Source: Leifsonia poae (GTDB lineage: Bacteria; Actinomycetota; Actinomycetes; Actinomycetales; Microbacteriaceae). Taken from it: a stretch of DNA of 64,000 nucleotides. The DNA lies in the NCBI RefSeq assembly GCF_020009625.1, contig NZ_JAIHLP010000001.1, positions 33,923 through 97,922 on the forward strand. The letters are read 5' to 3'. A program made the position numbers and the translations under genes. Shown piece after piece: positions 8,770 through 17,428 of this stretch (the first letter of the stretch is position 1; every line of letters starts with the position of its first letter). Under the pieces are notes generated by a model. The model was not told where the DNA came from. It saw nothing but the letters and a program-made list of their open reading frames with translations, and made no database searches.

Positions 8770-9717
8770 ATGGACATCACCCGCGCGCACAACGACAGGA
8801 TGCGCGATCTCGACCCGCTGATCGGGCCGCTCGCGCCCCTCGATCCGACCGCCGCCGGCTATCGGGTGGCCAGGGTCGGCGCGGCGGGCGCCGAAGCGAT
8901 CGCGCGGCTGGAGGCCGTCGAGGCGGATTCGCTGGACGCCGTCTGGGGTGCGCTCCGTCGTCACTCGCTCGACCTGCGGTCGGCCGGTGAGGACGGTGAG
9001 CGCACTGTCGCCGTCGAGCGCGTGCTCGACGCATGGTTGGCCGAGATCACCGATGCCGAGCGGCGCGGCGATCGGGACAGTTCCGCGCGCGTGGCGGTGC
9101 CGTCGCGAGATATCGCGCTGGTCAACGCGCTGTATGGTCGCGGTTTCGGGCCGACCGGCATCCGGGCGCTGAGGCCTCGCCCGCGTTCGCACCAGGGCGC
9201 GGCCCCCGGCCTCCCGCGAACGCTTCAGGGCGGCGTCGTCCGCACGGCGACGGTGGACGACGCCGAGGTGCTCGGCCGGCTCGATGAGAAGCTTCTCGCC
9301 TTGGACGCACATTTCGCCGGGGTCACCGTGCGGCCGAAGGCCGCCTCGATGTTCGCCGATGCCTATCGCGATCGTCTTCGGCGGGCGCCGGACACCACCT
9401 GGGTGCTCGAACGAGGCGGAACGATCACCGGGTTCATCCATGTCATGCCCGACGAAGCATCGCCGGAGCCGGATTCGCCGCCCCTCGCGCTCGTCGGCGG
9501 ACAGTACCTCGTGGTCATGTACCTCGACGAGAGCGAGCGGGGCGCCGGAATGGGTGCTGAGTTCGTCGGAATCGCGCACGACATCCTGGATGCGACCGCC
9601 TCGCCGTACACCCTGCTCAGCTACGCCGTGGCGAATCCGCGCTCCGGGCCGTTCTGGTCGCGTTCGGGCTACCGACCGGTGATCACCGAATGGCAGCGGC
9701 GCCCGGCCGTGCTGTGA
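8770..9717 (+). CDS. GNAT-family N-acetyltransferase
   Basis: The protein is about 315 aa. The C-terminal half carries the GNAT core, with a VVMYLDESERGAGMG segment (the acyl-CoA loop) and a NPRSGPFWSRSGYRPV ending. The N-terminal half is less conserved and may be a degenerate second GNAT unit. ATG 8770 is chosen over ATG 8755 because GGAG at 8757-8760 is then correctly spaced. The gene stands alone between the minus-strand pair and the cupin gene. The substrate is unknown. Confidence 0.85.
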   Translation: MDITRAHNDRMRDLDPLIGPLAPLDPTAAGYRVARVGAAGAEAIARLEAVEADSLDAVWGALRRHSLDLRSAGEDGERTVAVERVLDAWLAEITDAERRGDRDSSARVAVPSRDIALVNALYGRGFGPTGIRALRPRPRSHQGAAPGLPRTLQGGVVRTATVDDAEVLGRLDEKLLALDAHFAGVTVRPKAASMFADAYRDRLRRAPDTTWVLERGGTITGFIHVMPDEASPEPDSPPLALVGGQYLVVMYLDESERGAGMGAEFVGIAHDILDATASPYTLLSYAVANPRSGPFWSRSGYRPVITEWQRRPAVL

Positions 9718-9840
9718 TCGCCGCGCATTGACGCTCGCCGCACGGCGCCTTGACACGCCCGGAACACTCGCTGCCGACTCCTGGAGCGGCGCTCGGCGGC
9801 TCGCTTAGCGTCGAGGCAGCCAATCGATAGAGGAGGAATA

Positions 9841-10287
9841 GTGAGTCACATCGACGAACTGCTCAACAACACCCTGCCGCTGCTCGACGTGGAGTGGACG
9901 GACGAGGGTGAGGCCGCAGGCCTGGAGGAACCCGCCAACCTGGGCGAGGGCTTCGAACTCGTGGGCCGGCTGACGCAGAAGGACAGCCGCATCCACATGA
10001 CCTACATCTGGGTCACCGAGCTCGACGAGGAGACCCACTGGGTCAATGAGCACGTGCACGACTACGACGAGGTGCTGATCTGGACGGGGAGCGACCCGGA
10101 GAATCCGCGGGATCTCGGTGCCGAGATCTACATGGAGATCGACGGTGAGCGGCGCACCATCACCGAGTCCGGGTCGATCTACATTCCGGCCGGCACCAAG
10201 CATTGTCCGCTCGGGTTCATCCGTGTCACGCGCCCGTTCACCTTCAGCGCGCTCTCGTTGGCACCGGAGTACAAGTCGACGCGATGA
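9841..10287 (+). CDS. Cupin-fold protein
   Basis: This 148-aa protein starts at GTG 9841 behind AGAGGAGGA. It has the two cupin motifs: NEHVHDYDEVLIW with two histidines and an acidic residue, and IYIPAGTKHCPLG with a third histidine. These would bind a metal in a beta-barrel. It is followed by a terminator-like hairpin and then by a flavin monooxygenase gene on the same strand, so a role in the same aromatic-compound pathway is plausible but inferred from adjacency. Confidence 0.75.
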   Translation: MSHIDELLNNTLPLLDVEWTDEGEAAGLEEPANLGEGFELVGRLTQKDSRIHMTYIWVTELDEETHWVNEHVHDYDEVLIWTGSDPENPRDLGAEIYMEIDGERRTITESGSIYIPAGTKHCPLGFIRVTRPFTFSALSLAPEYKSTR

Positions 10288-10308
10288 CGAAGGTCGGACG
10301 GGGTTCCA

Positions 10309-10345
10309 CCGAGGGGCCGGGTGCGGATCGCATCCGGCCCCTCGG
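10309..10345 (+). terminator. Terminator-like hairpin after the cupin gene
   Basis: A 16-bp stem with one G-U pair (CCGAGGGGCCGGGTGC with its partner at 10330-10345) closes a five-base loop, 21 bp past the cupin stop. No U-tract follows. It separates the cupin from the monooxygenase promoter region. Confidence 0.55.
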
Positions 10346-10384
10346 CGTTGCGGTATGGTGGCTGTGCGATATAAGAATCGTGTG

Positions 10385-10397
10385 TTCGAATAGCGAA
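10385..10397. promoter_or_regulatory. Small inverted repeat upstream of the monooxygenase gene
   Basis: TTCG-AATAG-CGAA lies 45 bp upstream of the GTG start, within an AT-rich patch that stands out from the surrounding GC-rich DNA. It may be part of an operator or promoter for the monooxygenase. No regulator gene lies next to it, and the half-sites are short. Confidence 0.3.
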
Positions 10398-10442
10398 TAT
10401 GACTCGCTGGTGTGAGTCCCCACGACGAAGTGAGGAGAGTCC

Positions 10443-12344
10443 GTGCAGTTCCACCACCACGGCTATGTTTCCGGTGATCCGCGCATCCAGGCGGCGGCCG
10501 GTGTCGGCATCGATCGTCCCGATGAACTCCCGGATGCGGTCGACGTGCTCATCGTCGGCAGCGGACCGGCCGGCATGATCACCGCCGCGCAGCTCTCGCA
10601 GTTCCCCGGCATCACGACGCGCATCGTGGAGCGGCGCGGCGGCCGGCTCGCGATCGGCCAGGCGGACGGCATCCAGGCCCGCAGTGTGGAGACGTTCGAC
10701 GCGTTCGGATTCGCCGAGCGGATCACGGCCGAGGCCTATCGAATCACGGAGATGGCCTTCTGGAAACCGGATCCTGCAGACCCAACGCGGATCGTGCGAT
10801 CGGCGCGCGCCGTCGATGATCCGGCAGGGATCAGCGAGTTCCCGCACCTCATCGTCAACCAGGCCAGAGTGCTCGACTACTTCGCCGAGGTGATGGCGAC
10901 CTCGCCGACCCGGATGACCCCCGACTACGGATTGGAGTTCGTCCGCCTCGAGATCGCCGAGACGGGGGCGTACCCGGTGACGGTCACCCTTGAGCACACG
11001 GTGGGAGACCGGGCGGGCGAGAGACGTATCGTGCGCGCGAGGTACGTCGTCGGAGCGGACGGGGCGCGCAGCAGAGTGCGCGAGTCGATCGGGTGCCACC
11101 TCGCCGGAGACCAGGCCAACCACGCCTGGGGCGTCATGGATGTGCTCGCGGTCACCGATTTCCCGGATATCCGCACGAAGTGCTCGATCCAGTCCGAGAC
11201 AGGGAACATCCTGCTCATTCCCCGCGAGGGCGGACACCTTTTCCGAATGTATGTCGATCTCGGTGAGGTGGCGGCCGACGACAACGGCGCGGTGCGCGCC
11301 ACCACAATCGAGCAGATCATCGCACAGGCGAACGGGATACTGCATCCGTACCGCCTCGATGTGCGGAGCGTGGCATGGCACAGCGTCTACGAGGTCGGCC
11401 ATCGCCTGACCGACCGGTTCGACGACGTGCCGACCGGGGCGATCGGGTCCCGGGCGCCGCGTGTGTTCATCACCGGCGACTCATGCCACACACACAGCGC
11501 CAAAGCCGGACAGGGGATGAACGTCTCGATGCAGGACGGCTTCAACCTCGGGTGGAAGCTCGCGCACGTGCTCGAGGGCCGCAGCCCGGAGAGTCTGCTC
11601 GCAACATACTCCGCCGAGCGGCAGGTGGTGGCCAAGAACCTCATCGACTTCGACAAAGAGTGGTCGACCCTGATGGCGACGAAACCCGAAGACCTCGCCG
11701 ACCCGTCAGAACTGGAGGACTTCTACGTCAGGACGGCGGAGTTCCCGGCCGGGTTCATGACCGAGTACGCGCCGTCACTGCTGATAGGGCAACCCGAGCA
11801 TCAGAGCCTGGCAACGGGGTACCCGCTCGGCAAGCGGTTCAAGTCGGCGATCGTCGAACGCGTCTGCGACACGAACCCCGTGCACCTGGGCCACCAGGCG
11901 AAGGCAGACGGCCGCTGGCGCCTCTATGTCTTCGCCGACGCCGCGAAGGCGGGGGAGCCCTCGGCGCTCGCCGGGTTCGCGGAGTGGCTCGCCCACTCGC
12001 CCGAGTCCCCGGTCGTGGCGTGTACGCCACCGGACGGCGATGAGGACGCGTGGTTCGACATCACGGTGATCTACCAGCAGGACCATACCGGCGTCGACCT
12101 CGGTGCGGTGCCCGCTGTGTTCAAGCCGCGGGTCGGCCCGTTCGGCTTGATCGACCTGCAGAAGGTGTTCGCGGCCGAACGCGGCGACGACATCTTCGAT
12201 CAGCGCGGGGTCGACCGCGGTGGTGCCGTCGTGGTCGTGCGGCCGGACCAGTATGTGGCGAACATCCTCCCGCTGACCGCGACGGACGATCTCGCCGCGT
12301 TCTTCCGACCGATTCTGTTCTCCCGACAGCCCGACCGCGTCTGA
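10443..12344 (+). CDS. FAD-dependent aromatic hydroxylase (phenol 2-monooxygenase type)
   Basis: This 633-aa protein starts at GTG 10443 behind GAGGAGAG. It has the three flavoprotein hydroxylase motifs: a dinucleotide fold VLIVGSGPAGM near residue 36, the DG motif YVVGADGARSRVRESIG near 202, and the GD motif FITGDSCHTHSAKAGQGMN near 342. The C-terminal ~200 residues match the thioredoxin-like dimerisation domain of phenol hydroxylase. Such enzymes add one oxygen atom to a phenolic ring using NADPH and O2. The exact substrate is unknown; resorcinol- or 3-hydroxybenzoate-type compounds are also possible. Confidence 0.9.
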   Translation: MQFHHHGYVSGDPRIQAAAGVGIDRPDELPDAVDVLIVGSGPAGMITAAQLSQFPGITTRIVERRGGRLAIGQADGIQARSVETFDAFGFAERITAEAYRITEMAFWKPDPADPTRIVRSARAVDDPAGISEFPHLIVNQARVLDYFAEVMATSPTRMTPDYGLEFVRLEIAETGAYPVTVTLEHTVGDRAGERRIVRARYVVGADGARSRVRESIGCHLAGDQANHAWGVMDVLAVTDFPDIRTKCSIQSETGNILLIPREGGHLFRMYVDLGEVAADDNGAVRATTIEQIIAQANGILHPYRLDVRSVAWHSVYEVGHRLTDRFDDVPTGAIGSRAPRVFITGDSCHTHSAKAGQGMNVSMQDGFNLGWKLAHVLEGRSPESLLATYSAERQVVAKNLIDFDKEWSTLMATKPEDLADPSELEDFYVRTAEFPAGFMTEYAPSLLIGQPEHQSLATGYPLGKRFKSAIVERVCDTNPVHLGHQAKADGRWRLYVFADAAKAGEPSALAGFAEWLAHSPESPVVACTPPDGDEDAWFDITVIYQQDHTGVDLGAVPAVFKPRVGPFGLIDLQKVFAAERGDDIFDQRGVDRGGAVVVVRPDQYVANILPLTATDDLAAFFRPILFSRQPDRV

Positions 12345-12448
12345 GACCGACACGGTGGAAGCGAGGGGCGGGATGACTGTGCGATCGCCGTGACGACGAC
12401 GTAGCGCCCGTGAACGCATCCGGTCTGAGCCGCCCGTAGGCTGTCCCT

Positions 12449-12745
12449 GTGTCCGACTCATCCTCCTCGCCGCGCCGCATCGAGATCACCCTCCATCGGC
12501 CCCGGATCGGCTGGTACCCGAAGCCGACCGTCGTGTACAACGGGCACGGGCATCCCGCCCAGTGGGGAACCGGCACCTGGCAGATCGCCCTCGACGGCCC
12601 GACGTCGGTCGGCGTCTTCCTGTTCAATCGGTTGTGGAAGTTCGGTGCGGCCGAAACCATTGTCACCGCTGACGGCCCGACGAGACTCGTCTACCGTGCA
12701 CCCGTGCTGCCCTTCCTGCCCGGGCGGCTGACAGCGGAGGCGTAG
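12449..12745 (+). CDS. Conserved hypothetical protein
   Basis: The protein is 98 aa from GTG 12449. It has RIEITLHRPRIGWYPKPTVVYNG near the start, with a WGTGTWQIALDG segment and a KFGAAETIV segment. It has no signal peptide or membrane helix, and I cannot assign a family. Codon use is like that of the neighbouring genes, and a real start context is only weakly visible, so the start is uncertain. Confidence 0.6.
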   Translation: MSDSSSSPRRIEITLHRPRIGWYPKPTVVYNGHGHPAQWGTGTWQIALDGPTSVGVFLFNRLWKFGAAETIVTADGPTRLVYRAPVLPFLPGRLTAEA

Positions 12746-12851
12746 GTCCGATCCCACGCCCGGTGACGGTCGGTCCTACGACGGATGCGACATCGCTGCG
12801 CCCGCCGTATCGTCGAGGGGTGTCCACGCGGTGGACGGGAGAGGTTCGACG

Positions 12852-13286
12852 ATGGACGGTCGGTCGAGAAGGATGCGATTCGCCGCCGTCGGTGCGCTCA
12901 TCCTGGCCGTCGGACTGCTGGTCCACCGCTTCGTCGGCGGCGACCTCGGCGGCTTCCTGGGGGATGCGCTGTATGCGGCTCTCATCTACGTGCTCGTGGC
13001 ATTCATCGCACCCCGGGTGCGGATCGTCGTGCCGGTGGCCGTAGCGCTGGCGTTCTGCTGGTCGATCGAGGTCTTCCAGCTGACACCGGTGCCGGCCGAG
13101 CTCTCCCAGACGATCCCCGGCGCCTCCCTCGTTCTTGGGTCGACGTTCCAATGGTTCGACCTCGTGGCGTACGCGATCGGGGTCGGGCTCGCCGCACTGC
13201 TGGATGCGCGTCCCCGCTCGGTCGCCGCCCGGCAGGCTCGAGGTGGTGCGTCGGAAGGTGAGCGCCTTCCGGGACGCTCCGGCTAA
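12852..13286 (+). CDS. DUF2809-like membrane protein
   Basis: The protein is about 144 aa with four predicted membrane helices: RFAAVGALILAVGLLV, ALYAALIYVLVAFIA, IVVPVAVALAFCWSIEVFQ and the helix after FQWFDLVAYAIGVGLAA. The pattern SIEVFQL followed by a late DLVAYAIG helix matches DUF2809 proteins. ATG 12852 is used because GGGAGAGG lies upstream. The tail is basic and cytoplasmic. It converges with the quinone oxidoreductase gene, sharing four bases. Function is unknown. Confidence 0.7.
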   Translation: MDGRSRRMRFAAVGALILAVGLLVHRFVGGDLGGFLGDALYAALIYVLVAFIAPRVRIVVPVAVALAFCWSIEVFQLTPVPAELSQTIPGASLVLGSTFQWFDLVAYAIGVGLAALLDARPRSVAARQARGGASEGERLPGRSG

Positions 13287-14263
13287 CCCGCCTGCAGCAG
13301 GATCTTGCCCCGATGGACCGACGACTCCATGCGCCGGTGGGCCTGAGGGGCATCCTCCAGCGGGAACACGGAGTCGATGACCGGGCGCACCCGGCCGGCA
13401 TCGAGCAGGGGCCACACGTGTTCGCGAACGGACGCGATGACGGCCACGCGTTCTGCGAGCGGTCGGGCGCGCAGTGTCGTTCCCCAGATGCGGGCGCGCT
13501 TGCGCATCAGCGTTCCCACGTCGATGCTGCTGGGGGTGTTGCTGCGCGCGGCGATCGACATGATGCGCCCGCCGACCGCCAGCGCTTCGAGGTCGCGGGC
13601 GATGTAGTCGCCGCCCACGATGTCGAGGACGACGTCGACGCCGACCCCGCGCGTGGCATCAGCGATGACATCGACGAAGTCCTGTTCGCGGTAGTCGATA
13701 GCGACCTCGGCGCCGAGTGCGCGACAGAACGCGACCTTCTCGGCGGTGCCGGCGGTGGCGAACACGCGTGCGCCCATCGCGGCGCCCAGCTGCACGGCCA
13801 TCGAACCGATCCCGCTGGAGCCGCCGTGCACGAGCAGGCTCTCGCCGGGTCGCAGGCCGGCGTTGTGGAAGACGTTGGACCAGACGGTCGCCGTCACCTC
13901 AGGCAGCCCGGCCGCCTCGACGAGGTCGACTCCGGCCGGCACGGGCAGCACCAGGCCCGCATCCACTGTGGCGAGCTCAGCGTAGCCGCCGCCCGGAAGG
14001 AGTGCGCAGACCCGGTCGCCGACCGCCCATTCCGTCACGGATGCGCCCAGCCCGACGACCTCGCCCGACACCTCGAGCCCGGGCCAGTCCGGTGCGCCCG
14101 CCGGTGCGGGGTAGAAGCCGCGGCGCTGCGCGAGATCGGCGCCGTTCAGTCCGGCCGCGGCGACCCGGATGAGGATCTCCCGATCGCTCGGAACCGGGTC
14201 GTCCATTTCGGTCAGAGCGAGAACGTCGGGACCTCCGGGGGCGGTGATGACGACCGCGCGCAT
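13283..14263 (-). CDS. NAD(P)H-quinone oxidoreductase (zinc-free MDR family)
   Basis: This 326-aa protein has the zeta-crystallin/PIG3 type layout: MRAVVITAPGGPDVL at the N-terminus, GLNGADLAQRRGFYPAP, and the NADPH-binding GGSSGIGSMAVQLG around residue 146. The structural zinc cysteines of alcohol dehydrogenases are absent. It probably reduces quinones with NADPH in the cytosol. It overlaps the ABC permease stop by ATGA, placing it last in the three-gene minus-strand operon with the ABC exporter. Confidence 0.9.
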   Translation of the reverse strand: MRAVVITAPGGPDVLALTEMDDPVPSDREILIRVAAAGLNGADLAQRRGFYPAPAGAPDWPGLEVSGEVVGLGASVTEWAVGDRVCALLPGGGYAELATVDAGLVLPVPAGVDLVEAAGLPEVTATVWSNVFHNAGLRPGESLLVHGGSSGIGSMAVQLGAAMGARVFATAGTAEKVAFCRALGAEVAIDYREQDFVDVIADATRGVGVDVVLDIVGGDYIARDLEALAVGGRIMSIAARSNTPSSIDVGTLMRKRARIWGTTLRARPLAERVAVIASVREHVWPLLDAGRVRPVIDSVFPLEDAPQAHRRMESSVHRGKILLQAG

Positions 14264-15510
14264 CAGCGCCCGCCCGACCGTTCGGCGGCGGGTGCTCGGC
14301 GGCCGAGCACATCCCGGATCTTCACCTTGTTCGTGTACTCGATCGACCCGTAGCGGAACAGCCGCACAGCCACCCGGAGCACGATCGCCGAGAGCACGAA
14401 GAGCTCGACGATGATGATGATCGCCTGCCACAACGGCAACGTTCCGAACGCGTTGCGCAGCAGGGCGGTCACAGGCGCCGAGTAGGGGAAGAACGAGAAC
14501 ACTTGCACGATCGTGGCGTTCGGGTCGCTGATGATGAGAGCGATCGTGTAGAAGGGGATGAAGATCAGCACCATCAGCGCGCCGAAGATCGGGCCCGCAT
14601 CCTTGGCTGTCGGCATCACCGCACCGAGGGCGACGAGCGTTCCGGTGAACAGCGAGAACCCTCCGAGCAGGATGAGCGCGCCCACGATCATCTGCTGCGG
14701 GTCGAACACGAACGCCGACAGGTCGAGGTCGGGGATGTTCAGCTGGGAGCGGAAGAACAGGTAGGCGAGCACCGTGGGGATCGCGAACACCAACATCTGC
14801 ACGATCCCGATCATGAACAGCGAGATCACCTTGCCGAGAATGAGACTCGTCGGGTTGATCGTGGTGAGGATCATCTCGGTGACGCGGTTCTCCTTCTCTT
14901 CGAGGGTGGAGTTCAGCATCTGGTTGCCGAGCAGCAGGATCACGATGTAAAAGATCACCAGGAAGAGCAGGGCGGGGATGACGGCGTTGAAGCCGCCTGC
15001 GACCTCCCCGTTTTTGAATGTGGTTGTGTCGGAAGAGACGGTGCCCTGCAGGATCGCGGAGTACTGGGGGGAGTCGATCCGACTTTCGACGCTCGTCGTG
15101 AGGATCGCTTCGGCGACCGAGGAGTATCGGCCGTTCTGGAAGACGCCGCTGTCGGCGCCGTAGACCTTGATCGGCTGTTTCGCCGGGTCGGCCGGGTAGG
15201 CGAAGAAGGCGTCGACCGTGCCGGTTTTCACTGCGGCGACGCCGGCGACGTCCCCCTCGGCCTTCGTGCCGCCGAGCTTGTCGACGACGGCGGGGTCGAC
15301 CAGGCCGGAGGCATCGGTGTACTCGAACGAGAAGTGGGCGTCCTTCTGCGCGGCGGCACTCTTATCGGTCGAGCTGTTGGAGGCGAAGACGAGGAGGAAC
15401 ACGATGATCAGGATGACCGGCACGAACAGGGTGGCCACCCAGAACCGCCCCTTGGTGATCGTGCGGACGAACTCGAACGTGATGACGGTTCCGAGGTTGT
15501 GCTGGGCCAT
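14263..15510 (-). CDS. ABC-2 type transporter permease (NatB-like)
   Basis: This 415-aa protein has one N-terminal helix (RFWVATLFVPVILIIVFLLVF). A ~150-aa extracellular domain follows, then about five C-terminal helices beginning with ALLFLVIFYIVILLLGNQ, with EEKENRVTEMILTTINP in the first cytoplasmic loop. This is the YhaP/NatB topology. It pairs with the adjacent ATPase to form an exporter, of sodium ions or drugs in characterised relatives. Substrate is not deducible. Confidence 0.9.
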   Translation of the reverse strand: MAQHNLGTVITFEFVRTITKGRFWVATLFVPVILIIVFLLVFASNSSTDKSAAAQKDAHFSFEYTDASGLVDPAVVDKLGGTKAEGDVAGVAAVKTGTVDAFFAYPADPAKQPIKVYGADSGVFQNGRYSSVAEAILTTSVESRIDSPQYSAILQGTVSSDTTTFKNGEVAGGFNAVIPALLFLVIFYIVILLLGNQMLNSTLEEKENRVTEMILTTINPTSLILGKVISLFMIGIVQMLVFAIPTVLAYLFFRSQLNIPDLDLSAFVFDPQQMIVGALILLGGFSLFTGTLVALGAVMPTAKDAGPIFGALMVLIFIPFYTIALIISDPNATIVQVFSFFPYSAPVTALLRNAFGTLPLWQAIIIIVELFVLSAIVLRVAVRLFRYGSIEYTNKVKIRDVLGRRAPAAERSGGR

Positions 15511-16406
15511 CAGCCGAGCTCCCTGTTCTCGGCTCCGTAGACTTCGACGAAGATGTCGTCGAGCGATTTGCGGGTCGGGGCGAAGCGCGCCACGTTCAAG
15601 CCGCCGTCGACGAGCGCCCGCAGGATGCCACTGACATCGGCGTCGTTCGCGACCTCGAGCTGGGCGTGGCCGCGCTCATCCGACAGCAGCGTGTAGTCGG
15701 GGGAGGTGGGGATCGTGCCGGTGTGGTCGACGTGGATGACGGTGCCACCGAACTGCTCCTGCACCTCGGCGACGGTGCCGTAGGCGCGCGATGTTCCGTC
15801 TTTGAGCAGAATCACGCGATCGCAGAGTCGTTCGACTTCCTCCATCTGGTGGGTGACCATCATCACCGTCGATCCCGCCTTCTTCTGGTCGTCGATGATG
15901 TCCATGAGCAGGCGGCGGTTGACCGGGTCGAAGCCTTTCGTGGGCTCGTCGAGGATGAGGAGCTCGGGGTCGTTCATGATCGTCACGCCGAGCTGCACTT
16001 TCTGCTGCTGACCGCCCGAGAGCTTGTCGAGGCGCACCTTCTCTTTCTCGCCGATGCCGACCCGCTCCAGGTATTCACGGGACCACCGACGCGCGTGTTC
16101 TTTGCCGAGCCCCTTCAATTTGCCGAAGTAGACCATCACGTCGATCACGGACTCTTTCTTGTAGAGCCCGCGCTCCTCGGGCAGGTACCCGAGTCGCTCG
16201 CCGGTCTCCGGGCTGAACGTCCGGCCGTCGATGAGGAGGGTGCCGCCGGTCGGCTGGTAGATGCCGAGGAGGGCGCGGATCGTCGTTGTCTTGCCAGACC
16301 CGTTGCTTCCGAGGAAGCCGAACGTCTCGCCCCGGTTGATGTCGAAGGAGAGGTCGCGGATGACGGTGGTGCGGCCGAAGTCCATGCGGAAGTTCGCGAT
16401 GTGCAC
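15510..16406 (-). CDS. ABC transporter ATPase (NatA-like)
   Basis: This 298-aa single ABC domain has Walker A GSNGSGKTT near residue 34, signature LSGGQQQK, Walker B LLILDEPTKGFDP and a switch histidine in MMVTHQMEEVE. A ~80-aa C-terminal domain follows, as in NatA/YhaQ proteins. The only start in the open frame is GTG 16406, which has no ribosome site. A six-G run (16409-16414 on the plus strand) lies just upstream. One extra base there would join the frame to GTG 16432, behind a GGGGA motif. The true N-terminus is therefore uncertain. Confidence 0.88.
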   Translation of the reverse strand: MHIANFRMDFGRTTVIRDLSFDINRGETFGFLGSNGSGKTTTIRALLGIYQPTGGTLLIDGRTFSPETGERLGYLPEERGLYKKESVIDVMVYFGKLKGLGKEHARRWSREYLERVGIGEKEKVRLDKLSGGQQQKVQLGVTIMNDPELLILDEPTKGFDPVNRRLLMDIIDDQKKAGSTVMMVTHQMEEVERLCDRVILLKDGTSRAYGTVAEVQEQFGGTVIHVDHTGTIPTSPDYTLLSDERGHAQLEVANDADVSGILRALVDGGLNVARFAPTRKSLDDIFVEVYGAENRELG

Positions 16407-16471
16407 GAGGGGGGTGCGGTTGCGGTGCTCACCGTCCCCAACCTAGTGATAGACGTCGTGGCCGGGAAGCC

Positions 16472-16520
16472 TTGACACGGTGAAGAGTTCGATCTACTGT
16501 ATTCAACAGAAACGTTGATA
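16472..16520 (+). promoter_or_regulatory. Promoter and ArsR-type operator of the ArsR/SRPBCC operon
   Basis: TTGACA (16472-16477) is separated by 17 bp from TACTGT (16495-16500), a good housekeeping-type promoter. Overlapping its end is the imperfect palindrome TATTCAAC-(6 nt)-GTTGATA (16500-16520). This is the usual form of ArsR/SmtB operators and is placed to block transcription initiation. AAGGAG for the ArsR gene follows immediately. Autorepression is inferred from this layout. Confidence 0.75.
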
Positions 16521-16536
16521 AAGGAGTTAATTGAGT

Positions 16537-16923
16537 ATGCAGCAGGATGCGGCGGCTGAAGATCGGCTCGACCGGGCGTTCCAGGCGTTGGGCGACCGGG
16601 TGCGACGGGCCATCGTCGCCCGCCTCAGTCGGGGGCCGGCGACGGTCAACGAGCTGGCGGAGCCGTTCGCCATCACGACGCAGGCGATCTCTCGGCACAT
16701 CCACGTGCTGGAGCACGCCGGGCTCGTGACCCGCAGCCGCGACGCGCAGCGGCGGCCTGTGCACCTGAACCCCGGGGCGCTCGAAGAGCTCACCGCGTGG
16801 ATCGACGGCTACCGCCTCGTGCGCGAACAGCAGTTCCGCACGCTGGACGCCGTTCTCGCCGAGCCCGGCCCCGCTCGGGGCCGGGCCGGTGGGGGCGGAG
16901 GAACCCATAACAAGGAGAAATGA
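16537..16923 (+). CDS. ArsR-family winged-helix repressor
   Basis: The protein is about 128 aa. Residues ~10-100 form a winged helix with FQALGDRVRRAIVARLSRGP, a recognition helix in ITTQAISRHIHVLEHAGLV and a wing with RDAQRRPVHL. It lacks the cysteine metal sites of arsenic or cadmium sensors. It resembles the ArsR members that pair with SRPBCC/AHSA1 proteins. ATG 16537 is used, with TTG 16531 the alternative behind the same AAGGAG. The gene directly precedes an SRPBCC gene and has its own palindromic operator. Confidence 0.9.
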   Translation: MQQDAAAEDRLDRAFQALGDRVRRAIVARLSRGPATVNELAEPFAITTQAISRHIHVLEHAGLVTRSRDAQRRPVHLNPGALEELTAWIDGYRLVREQQFRTLDAVLAEPGPARGRAGGGGGTHNKEK

Positions 16924-16925
16924 TC

Positions 16926-17402
16926 ATGAGCAATCCCGTCACCATCACCGCCCCGGAAGGGCTGCCGTTCGTCGACGTCGTGCGCGAGTTCGACGCTCCC
17001 GTCGAGAAGGTGTTCGAGGCCCACCGCAACCCCGACCTCGTCGCGCGCTGGCTCGGTCCCCGAGGGTACGCCATGGTCATCGAGGAGTATTCCTTCCGTA
17101 CCGGGGGTCGCTATCGCTATGTGCACCGCGACACCGACGGTGCGGAGTACGCCTTCCACGGCGTCTTCCATGTGGTCCGCGACAACGAATTCGCGATCCA
17201 GACCTTCGAGTTCGAAGGCTTTCCGGATGTCGTGAGCATCGAATCCTTGAGCTTCGAACCGCTGGAGGGTGGACGCAGCCGTCTGCGCGTGCATGCCGTC
17301 TACCCGAGCCTCGAGGCGCGGGACGGGATCGTCGCGTCCGGGCAGGCGAAAGGGTTGACCGAGGGCTACGAACGACTCGACGACGTCGTGACCGCGCGCT
17401 GA
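16926..17402 (+). CDS. SRPBCC / AHSA1-domain protein
   Basis: This 158-aa protein has the START-like helix-grip fold pattern: VVREFDAPVEKVFEAHRNPDLVARW, a mid strand pair (GGRYRYVHRD), and a terminal amphipathic helix. These domains bind hydrophobic ligands. Pairing with an ArsR repressor is a recurrent bacterial arrangement, and the function is usually unknown. ATG 16926 lies 8 bp after AAGGAG and fits better than ATG 16920, which would be too close. Confidence 0.88.
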   Translation: MSNPVTITAPEGLPFVDVVREFDAPVEKVFEAHRNPDLVARWLGPRGYAMVIEEYSFRTGGRYRYVHRDTDGAEYAFHGVFHVVRDNEFAIQTFEFEGFPDVVSIESLSFEPLEGGRSRLRVHAVYPSLEARDGIVASGQAKGLTEGYERLDDVVTAR

Positions 17403-17428
17403 AGCGGCGGCGGCCGGCGACGGGGCGA

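Noticed and set aside
9750..9790. A promoter for the cupin gene (TTGACA at 9750)
   Set aside because: No acceptable -10 box is found at 16-18 bp, so it is not listed as a promoter.
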